Assembly (NCBI GenBank): GCA_029862185.1
Contig: JAOTXX010000040.1
Coordinates: forward strand, 1-39,130
Origin: Myxococcales bacterium
Lineage (GTDB): Bacteria; Myxococcota_A; Polyangia; Polyangiales; Houyiibacteriaceae
Reading direction: 5' to 3'
DNA: 39,130 nt
In this document: piece by piece, positions 33,406 to 39,130 of the stretch
How positions within the stretch are numbered: the first letter of the stretch is position 1
Layout: the number at the start of each line of letters is the position of its first letter
Notes under the pieces: generated by a model
Database searches by the model: none
The model's input: the letters and a program-made list of their open reading frames with translations, nothing else
What the model was told of the DNA's origin: nothing
Program-made: the position numbers and the translations under genes

Positions 33406-35168
33406 GATACTCCCCCGGCCCCGGCTCGCACCAGCCGGCCCGGCCGCTCTCCGGTGAGCGTACCATCTTTTGTGATGACCTGGCCGTTCACCAGAGTTGC
33501 GATGTAGCCCTTGGCGTGTTGCATCAGACGCTGACCCCCAGCCGGCAAGTCTTTGAGCATCGTCGGAGGGAGGAGCTCGAGCTTGTTGAAGTCGATGATG
33601 TTGACGTCTGCTCGGAGGCCCGGCGCAAGCCGCCCGCGATCGCGGAGCCCGAGGAATCGGGCTGTGTCATGGGCCTGCATTTGGATGATGCGTTCGAGTG
33701 GAATCCGGCCGTGGTCGCGGTCGCGTGCCCAGTGGGTCATCAAGAACGTGGTGAAGCTAGCGTCACAGATGGTGCCCACGTGTGCCCCGCCGTCGCTCAA
33801 GCCCGGGAGCGCAAGAGGATGGGTGAGCATGTCGTGGACTGCGTCGAGGTTCATCCCCGCGTAATTGTAGACTGGGAAGTAGAGGAGTGCCTTCCCGTCC
33901 TGCTCGAGCATGGCGTCGTAGATCAGGCTCAGCACGGCCTCGCCACGGCCCATCGCAGCCGCCCCAAAGCTCTCGGCGGGTGCGGGCTCGTAGTTGGGTT
34001 TTTCGCCAAGCCGGAAAAGACGCATCGCAACCATGTCGAGGTTGGACAAAAAATAATCGGCCAGCGGCGGGAGCATGCTGCCGTCGCCGGCAACGGGCTC
34101 GCTCTTCTCCGCGATCATGCGCGCCTTCAGCGCCGGGTCACGCATGGCCTTCACACGCCCGGCGAGGGGCAGCCGACTGATCGCCTTGTAGCTCGGGAAG
34201 CCCATGAACGGATGGAACGTCGCTTGAAGCCCCAACATCACACCGATGCCTCGGGCGCCCACCTGACATCGGACCTCGAAGCCCTTCTCGTTGGCCTTCG
34301 AAGCGCGGTCGAGAATCCACTTCCATTGTTCGGGGCTGTGGTCGCGCTGCATCGTCGAGACGCTCATCGGCCTTCCGCCGGCGGCCGCCAGCATCTGTTC
34401 GAGCACGGCCCATTCGGCATCGAAGTGATCGTCGCCGTGCAAGACGTTGAAGTCACTCACCGCTTGCAGAACTCCGTGACTCAGCCCCTGGAAGGCCTCG
34501 GCGATTCCGGCAAGCTCATTGCCATCCGCTTCGGAGGCTGGCGTCCAGTCGCCGACCGCACTCCGATGATTGTCGCTTCGGCCGGTGCTGAAACCAATCG
34601 CACCCGCTTCGAGGGATTCGCGAAGCAGCCGCCGCATCTCCGCGATGTCCTCGGCGGTCGCGGCCTCGTCATGCACCGCGCGCTCACCCATTACGTACAC
34701 CCGCAGTGCATCATGGGGGACGTGCGCGAGGAAGTCGATGCTGTGTGGCATCCGGTCGAGCACCTCCATGTATTCGGGAAAGCTCTCCCAGCCCCAGCTA
34801 ATCCCTTCGGCCAACGCCGTGCCAGGGATATCTTCGACGCCCTCCATTAGCTCAACCAGCTTGGCGTGGTCGGTCGGTCGCACCGGCGCGAAGCCAACCC
34901 CGCAGCTGCCCATCGCGCAGGTGGTCACACCATGGATGGACGATGGCGCGAGCTCTTCATCCCAGCTGATCTGGCCGTCGTAGTGCGTATGTATGTCGAC
35001 GAAACCCGGCGTTACGATTGCGCCATCCGCTTCGATCGTCTCGGCGGCGCTCCCGTCGCACTTCCCGACGTCGACGATCTTGCCGTCCTTGATGCCGAGG
35101 TCGGCGGTGTAGCGGTCCTTGCCGGTTCCGTCTACGAGCGTTCCGCCTACGATTTTCAGGTCATACAT
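33402..35168 (-). CDS. Amidohydrolase, N-acyl-D-amino-acid deacylase family
   Basis: A 588-aa amidohydrolase-superfamily enzyme. The beta-sandwich N terminus (LKIVGGTLVDGTGKDRYTAD) leads to the metal motif GFVDIHTHYDGQISWD, then GVTTCAMGSCGVGFAPV, where the Cys occupies the position of a metal ligand in D-aminoacylases. LSDGGAHVGTICDASF near residue 463 holds the catalytic Asp, and the C terminus closes the barrel with GLRADVNIIDFNKLEL. Such enzymes hydrolyse N-acyl-D-amino acids or related amides; the exact substrate is unresolved. The ATG at 35168 has GGAG upstream. A TSUP transporter gene precedes it by 15 bases and the PLC-like gene overlaps it, so the three form an operon. Confidence 0.9.
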   Translation of the reverse strand: MYDLKIVGGTLVDGTGKDRYTADLGIKDGKIVDVGKCDGSAAETIEADGAIVTPGFVDIHTHYDGQISWDEELAPSSIHGVTTCAMGSCGVGFAPVRPTDHAKLVELMEGVEDIPGTALAEGISWGWESFPEYMEVLDRMPHSIDFLAHVPHDALRVYVMGERAVHDEAATAEDIAEMRRLLRESLEAGAIGFSTGRSDNHRSAVGDWTPASEADGNELAGIAEAFQGLSHGVLQAVSDFNVLHGDDHFDAEWAVLEQMLAAAGGRPMSVSTMQRDHSPEQWKWILDRASKANEKGFEVRCQVGARGIGVMLGLQATFHPFMGFPSYKAISRLPLAGRVKAMRDPALKARMIAEKSEPVAGDGSMLPPLADYFLSNLDMVAMRLFRLGEKPNYEPAPAESFGAAAMGRGEAVLSLIYDAMLEQDGKALLYFPVYNYAGMNLDAVHDMLTHPLALPGLSDGGAHVGTICDASFTTFLMTHWARDRDHGRIPLERIIQMQAHDTARFLGLRDRGRLAPGLRADVNIIDFNKLELLPPTMLKDLPAGGQRLMQHAKGYIATLVNGQVITKDGTLTGERPGRLVRAGAGGVS

Positions 35169-35183
35169 GCTGGGTCTCCGAGC

Positions 35184-35945
35184 TCACCGCAGCTGCGCAC
35201 TATATCGCACGATCAACGAGATTGCAGCCGCGATGAGAAGCAGTAGAACCGCCATCTTGAAGCGCCGCTCGTCGACTTTGTGGTGCACCCATTCACCGAG
35301 GACGATCCCAAAGGGAACCGCTGGAACGAGCACAAGGAGGTCGAGCGCGACATTGCGGTCATAATCTCCCGCGAGGAGAAAGCGCACGACGAGGATGACA
35401 TTCAAGATGATCCAAACCATGCTGAGAGTGCTGCGAAACGCCCTCTTCGCGAGCCCTTCCCGTCCAATCGCGTATACGAGCATCGGGCCACCGGAGGCGT
35501 AGATGCCGTGAATGACGCCAGCGCTGAGCAGCGCCGCCACCGACGCAGCCTTGGAGACCGGTTTGTGGAGCGCGGCGTTCCCGGCGCGAAACTGGTGCAG
35601 GTCGTGCGCGGACAGGGCGAGGACCATCACCCCGAAGGCAAGCCCGAGCCAAGGCCCTCCGACCTTGGTGAGCAGCAAAAACGCACAGCCCATGCCGAGG
35701 CCCATCAGCGGCACGACGCGTCCGAGCAGCAAGCCCCAGTCGATCCCATCGCGATGACGAATCGCGATGTACACCGTCTGAAGGAATGAGAGCGGAACAA
35801 TCAGTCGAATGACCTCCTCGAGACCGATGAGTTGGGCCCCGAGCGTCACACAGACCAGCATGCCCCCAAAGCCCGTCGCCGTCTGGACCGCGTAGGCGAT
35901 GACGACGACGAGAGCGAAGAGCAGGAATGCGAGCTCGAACGTCAC
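35184..35945 (-). CDS. TSUP-family transporter (TauE/SafE-like)
   Basis: A 253-aa integral membrane protein with about eight hydrophobic segments in two halves, typical of the sulfite exporter TauE/SafE (TSUP) family. AYAVQTATGFGGMLVCVTLG in the first half and HGIYASGGPMLVYAIGREGL in the second are the paired family motifs. Substrates range over sulfite, sulfoacetate and other organic anions. It is the first gene of an operon with the amidohydrolase (15 bases downstream), so transport of that enzyme's substrate or product is a reasonable guess. The start is a GTG at 35945 with no clear ribosome site; the 89 bases to the divergent dehydrogenase gene hold both promoters. Confidence 0.88.
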   Translation of the reverse strand: MTFELAFLLFALVVVIAYAVQTATGFGGMLVCVTLGAQLIGLEEVIRLIVPLSFLQTVYIAIRHRDGIDWGLLLGRVVPLMGLGMGCAFLLLTKVGGPWLGLAFGVMVLALSAHDLHQFRAGNAALHKPVSKAASVAALLSAGVIHGIYASGGPMLVYAIGREGLAKRAFRSTLSMVWIILNVILVVRFLLAGDYDRNVALDLLVLVPAVPFGIVLGEWVHHKVDERRFKMAVLLLLIAAAISLIVRYSAQLR

Positions 35946-36034
35946 GGGGGGATTCCGGTGGGGAGCTTCCTACAGGGTTTGGCTGCATTCGTACAGGTTG
36001 GTGTTTAGGCATGGTCTGTGGCACGCATAAGGCC

Positions 36035-37213
36035 ATGGACTTGAGTTTCACCGACGAAGAAGAGGCATTTCGGCAGGAGGTCCGCGCCTGGATTCCGAAT
36101 GCGATGCCCAAAGACATGCTTGGAACCGCACGAGGGGCTGGGGACTTCACACCGGAGGACTCGGCCACCTGGCACAAGATTCTCTACGAGAAGGGTTGGG
36201 TTGCGCCCCACTGGCCTGCAGAAGTAGGCGGGCCCGGCTGGGATGCCGCGCGGCGTTTCATCTTCGCCGAGGAGATGGAGCTTGCCGGCGCCCCTCCGCT
36301 TTCGGTTTTTGGTTTGGGGATGGTAGGCCCGTTGATCATCAGCTACGGAACGGACGCCCAAAAGAAACGATTCCTTCCAAAGATCCTCAGCGCCGAGGAA
36401 TTCTGGTGCCAGGGTTACTCGGAGCCGGGCTCAGGAAGCGACCTCGCTTCGCTGCGGACCACTGCGGAAGACGCCGGCGATCATTTCATCGTGAACGGTC
36501 AAAAAACGTGGACCTCGCTCGCGCAGTACGCCGACTGGATTTTCTGCCTCGTGCGAACCGACCAGTCCGTGAAGAAGCAGGCCGGGATCACCTTTCTGCT
36601 GATCGATTTGAAGAGCCCTGGCGTCGAGGTGAAGCCGATGATGACGCTCGGACACACACCGGCATTTTGCGACACCTTCTTCGACAACGTGAAAGTTCCC
36701 AAAGAGAACGTGGTGGGCGCAATCAACCAGGGCTGGACGATGGCCAAGGCGTTGCTCGGCCACGAGCGGACACTTCTGGCGATGATCGGGCCGTCGCGAA
36801 ACGTCTTGCAGAAGTTGAAGCGGATTGCAGCCCACAAAACGGTCAACGGGCGTCCGATGCTCGAGGATCCGGTCTGGCGCGCTCGAATCGCGCGCCTCGA
36901 AATGCGATTTCGTGCGCACCTCATGGTGAGCTACCGGGCGCTTGCCGACCAGCAGAAGGGCAAGATGCCAGGCCCCGAGTCTTCGATTCTGAAGCTCGTC
37001 GGGACCAAGCTCATCCAAGAGCTCACGGAGCTCGCCATGGAGGTCATGGGGGAGAGCTCGCTGACTTGGTACAACGAAGGCGTTTGCCTCCCCGTGGAGG
37101 AATCGATCGGGCCCTACTTCTGCTACGAGCGCGCCGCTACGATCTACGGCGGCTCTAATGAGATTCAACGAAACGTCATCGCAAAGATGATCCTCCAGCT
37201 GCCGAGCAGCTGA
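36035..37213 (+). CDS. Acyl-CoA dehydrogenase (catalytic-type subunit)
   Basis: A 392-aa FAD-dependent acyl-CoA dehydrogenase. The N-terminal helical domain (about 1-120), the beta domain with CQGYSEPGSGSDLASL (125-140) and TWTSLAQYADWIF, and the C-terminal helical domain are all present. The usual medium-chain catalytic Glu near the C terminus is Gly here (ATIYGGSNEIQR). A Glu at residue 244 (LLGHERTLLAM) matches the alternative catalytic position used by isovaleryl-CoA dehydrogenase (Glu254) and by mycobacterial steroid side-chain FadEs. It should therefore be active. The ATG at 36035 follows AAGG; ATG 36011 is possible. A second dehydrogenase gene follows after 31 bases. Confidence 0.9.
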   Translation: MDLSFTDEEEAFRQEVRAWIPNAMPKDMLGTARGAGDFTPEDSATWHKILYEKGWVAPHWPAEVGGPGWDAARRFIFAEEMELAGAPPLSVFGLGMVGPLIISYGTDAQKKRFLPKILSAEEFWCQGYSEPGSGSDLASLRTTAEDAGDHFIVNGQKTWTSLAQYADWIFCLVRTDQSVKKQAGITFLLIDLKSPGVEVKPMMTLGHTPAFCDTFFDNVKVPKENVVGAINQGWTMAKALLGHERTLLAMIGPSRNVLQKLKRIAAHKTVNGRPMLEDPVWRARIARLEMRFRAHLMVSYRALADQQKGKMPGPESSILKLVGTKLIQELTELAMEVMGESSLTWYNEGVCLPVEESIGPYFCYERAATIYGGSNEIQRNVIAKMILQLPSS

Positions 37214-37244
37214 CCGGCGAAGCCAACTCAGGAGTGATTCCAAC

Positions 37245-38381
37245 ATGGACTTTGAGCTCGACCAAGATCAACAGATGCTCGCCAAGACGGTGGCGGACTT
37301 TGCCAAGAACGAGTCGCCCGTCGCGAGGTTCCGCGCGCTGCGCGACGATGACATCGGCTACGACCCTGCGATGTGGCAGAAGATGGGAGAGCTCGGCTGG
37401 CTTGGCATCCCCTTTTCCGAATCGGTTGGCGGCTTTGGCGGCGGGTTCGTCGAGTGCGCGATCGTGTTGGAGCACCTGGCCACCACGCTCGTGCCCGAGC
37501 CCTATCTGGCGTCGGTCGTCCTCGGCGGGATGACCCTCGCCCGTGCCGGAAACGCTGCCCAGCACGATGCCCTTCTCACCCCGATGATCGAAGGCGAGAC
37601 GAGCTTGGCGCTGGCCTACTCGGAGGCGCAGAGCCGCTACGACGTCAGCTCGGTGGAGACGATGGCCACGCCGGATGGCGCCGGCTATCGGATTTCGGGG
37701 GAAAAGGTCTGGGTCCTCAATGGGCACCGCGCCGACCAGCTTGTCGTGTCCGCCAAAGCGCCCGGCGGCGTGACGCTGTTCGTCGTGCCGCGGGACGCAG
37801 CGGGCGTGAGTGTGAGGGTCGCAAAGACGATCGACGGCAAGAAAGCAGGGTTCATCCGATTCGAAGGCGTTGCTGTCGCCGAGGACGCACGGCTCGGCGA
37901 GGAAGGTGCGGGCACCGAAGTCCTCGATCGGACGATGGACTTCGCCGCGGCCGCGGCGGTTGCAGAGGGCGTCGGGATCGCCAGCACGATGCTTCAGATG
38001 ACGGTGGACTACCTCGGCACGCGCGAGCAGTTCGGCGTCAAGATCGGCTCGTTCCAAGCCCTGCGACACCGCGCGGTCGACATGTACGCCGAAACCGAGC
38101 TCCTTCGTTCGATTTCGATGGCGGCGATGGTTCGAGCCGACGACGACGACGCAAGCGCTCGCCGCAGCGACATTTCTGCGGCGAAGTACCAACTCGCCAC
38201 CGGAGGGATTTGGGTTGCGCAGCAGTCGCTGCAGCTGCACGGCGGCATCGGCGTCACCGACGAGCACGACATCGGCCTCTACTTCAAGCGCATGTACGCC
38301 TTGAACGCGCTCTTCGGCGATCAAGAGCACCATGTCGCGCGCTTTGCGAGCGATCCGGCCTTCGCGGAAGCCGCCGTTTGA
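37245..38381 (+). CDS. Acyl-CoA dehydrogenase-like protein, probable non-catalytic partner
   Basis: A 378-aa acyl-CoA dehydrogenase homologue in the second position of the pair. The fold motifs are present, including LGWLGIPFSESVGG, LALAYSEAQSRYD and the C-terminal TREQFGVKIGSFQALRHR of the FAD-binding helix region. But no Glu is seen at either catalytic position: the helix site reads VLDRTMDFAAAAAVAEG and the C-terminal site ALNALFGDQEHH. In alpha2-beta2 dehydrogenases of steroid and cholesterol side-chain breakdown, one subunit is likewise catalytically silent but shares FAD. AGGAG lies 10 bases before the ATG. I infer that it pairs with the preceding protein. Confidence 0.9.
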   Translation: MDFELDQDQQMLAKTVADFAKNESPVARFRALRDDDIGYDPAMWQKMGELGWLGIPFSESVGGFGGGFVECAIVLEHLATTLVPEPYLASVVLGGMTLARAGNAAQHDALLTPMIEGETSLALAYSEAQSRYDVSSVETMATPDGAGYRISGEKVWVLNGHRADQLVVSAKAPGGVTLFVVPRDAAGVSVRVAKTIDGKKAGFIRFEGVAVAEDARLGEEGAGTEVLDRTMDFAAAAAVAEGVGIASTMLQMTVDYLGTREQFGVKIGSFQALRHRAVDMYAETELLRSISMAAMVRADDDDASARRSDISAAKYQLATGGIWVAQQSLQLHGGIGVTDEHDIGLYFKRMYALNALFGDQEHHVARFASDPAFAEAAV

Positions 38382-38421
38382 CGCGATGGCAATCGAAGCG
38401 CAGCCGCTCTAGACTGGCCTG

Positions 38422-38913
38422 ATGGCGGACATCGATTGGACCGACCTCGAGGCGATCAAACGGCTCAAGTATAGATACCAGCGTTGCCTCGATACGAAGC
38501 GATGGGATGAGCTGCGCGATTGCTTCACAGAGGATGCCAAAGCGGCCTACAGCGGCGGCAAATTCTCCTTCGACGGCCGTGACGCCATCATGAAGTTCCT
38601 CGAAGGCGCCATGGGGGCCGACAGCTTTCACTCGAGCCACGTGGTCAGCCAACCCGAGATCGACTTCATCGACGAACGGCACGCGACCGGTCGCTGGTGC
38701 CTCCGGGACTACGTCATCGACACCCGCTTCGATATGAGCATTCGAGGCGCTGCGTTTTACGACGACGCGTACCAGAAGGGCGACGACGGCGTCTGGCGAA
38801 TCTCCAAAACCGGCTACGAGCGCACCTACGAAGAGATGATTCCGCGCAAGTCGATCGAAGGCCTGACGCTGACCGAGAGCCGCTGGCAAGGGAAGGGCGG
38901 CTCCGAGAGCTGA
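38422..38913 (+). CDS. SnoaL/NTF2-like protein
   Basis: A 163-aa protein of the SnoaL_4/NTF2-like fold. It begins LEAIKRLKYRYQRCLDTKRWDEL, the typical first helices, followed by LRDCFTEDAKAAYSGG, DGRDAIMKFLEGAMG, SFHSSHVVSQPEID and a GRWCLRDYVIDTR strand. The pattern is that of polar-cavity enzymes such as bile-acid 7alpha-dehydratase (BaiE) or limonene-epoxide-hydrolase relatives, where Asp and His residues act on a ring or acyl substrate. It starts 40 bases after the second dehydrogenase on the same strand, which suggests work on the same acyl-CoA route. Reaction not assigned. Confidence 0.85.
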   Translation: MADIDWTDLEAIKRLKYRYQRCLDTKRWDELRDCFTEDAKAAYSGGKFSFDGRDAIMKFLEGAMGADSFHSSHVVSQPEIDFIDERHATGRWCLRDYVIDTRFDMSIRGAAFYDDAYQKGDDGVWRISKTGYERTYEEMIPRKSIEGLTLTESRWQGKGGSES

Positions 38914-38921
38914 CGTCAGGC

Positions 38922-39130
38922 TTAGTCGGGGCAATCAGAGGGCAACTGGCCGGCGCACTGGGTGAGCGCCTGCAAACACTGGCGATAGTCGGCGCCCTCG
39001 TTGCACTCTTGGCAGTCAACTACGCAGGGGTTTCCGGCACAGGCGGTGTTGCAGAGCAGCCCGCTGCACAACGCGAGCTCCGAAAAACAGGTAGCGCACT
39101 CCGTCGAAAGGTTGGGGACATCCGCTTCGA
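38922..39130 (-). CDS. Cys-rich protein, C-terminal part (5' end outside window)
   Basis: The minus strand from the window edge reads 68 residues to a TAA at 38922. It has eleven Cys residues, in patterns such as ECATCFSELALCSGLLC, ACAGNPCVVDCQEC and QCLQALTQCAG. This is a common C-terminal layout of exported myxobacterial lipoproteins with disulfide-bonded Cys-rich repeats. The N terminus, and hence any signal peptide, lies outside the window. It is convergent with the SnoaL gene. Function unknown. Confidence 0.75.
   Translation of the reverse strand, partial: EADVPNLSTECATCFSELALCSGLLCNTACAGNPCVVDCQECNEGADYRQCLQALTQCAGQLPSDCPD

Noticed and set aside
1-39130. Transposase, integrase, phage or tRNA attachment site
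   Set aside because: No such gene or tRNA was seen by eye on either strand; subtle remnants cannot be excluded without a search.

Overview
This is a GC-rich bacterial chromosome segment with no tRNA, rRNA, CRISPR array, integrase or insertion sequence that I can see. Gene content points to a Gram-negative bacterium of the Myxococcota (former Deltaproteobacteria). There is a complete Tol-Pal set, many lipoproteins with low-complexity Gly-rich or Asp-Ala-Gly-Thr linkers after the lipobox, FloA/NfeD membrane proteins, and fatty-acid/acyl-CoA genes. No marker gene fixes the genus, so the placement is inference.

Layout. 1-2912 (minus): a membrane-domain cluster of a long NfeD serine protease, a short NfeD and FloA, which runs off the left edge. 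3018-4374 (plus): an ACAD10/11-LvaA-type phosphotransferase and a Dabb protein. 4480-7907 (plus): purB, purC and purS in tight coupling, then a NUDIX CoA-pyrophosphatase-like gene and yggX. 8000-8995: a decayed Ig-like lipoprotein gene with one stop and about three frameshifts. 9012-10296 (minus): two tandem CAP-domain lipoproteins. 10376-12399 (minus): a membrane-anchored PQQ-type propeller overlapping a DCC-family thiol protein. 12592-16432: a molybdopterin oxidoreductase, a DUF302 protein and a TauD-like dioxygenase. 16434-17138 (minus): a methyltransferase that appears to be a lipoprotein.

17330-24250: pal-tolQ-tolR-tolA-tolB in one direction, a DUF3604 exported protein after tolB, and cpoB/ybgF converging from the other strand. 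24284-31863: an AAA ATPase, an HSL-type esterase, glutamate dehydrogenase, an alpha/beta hydrolase preceded by an 11-unit hexamer repeat, an outer-membrane barrel fragment head-to-head with an apparently 5'-truncated phosphodiesterase gene, and a large FtsX-type permease. 31938-35945 (minus): a CBS protein, then a coupled TSUP transporter, D-aminoacylase-type amidohydrolase and PI-PLC-like lipoprotein. 36035-38913 (plus): two acyl-CoA dehydrogenases and a SnoaL-like protein. The right edge holds the C-terminal part of a Cys-rich protein.

Most genes are recognisable housekeeping or envelope genes, and I do not see one clearly new multi-gene system. The points most worth following are the double 5' truncation near 28580-28605, the acyl-CoA dehydrogenase pair in which only one partner keeps a visible catalytic base, the molybdoenzyme with no evident Cys/Ser/Sec metal ligand, the lipoprotein methyltransferase, and the rearranged Tol-Pal cluster containing a DUF3604 gene. 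Intergenic gaps are all under about 200 bases.
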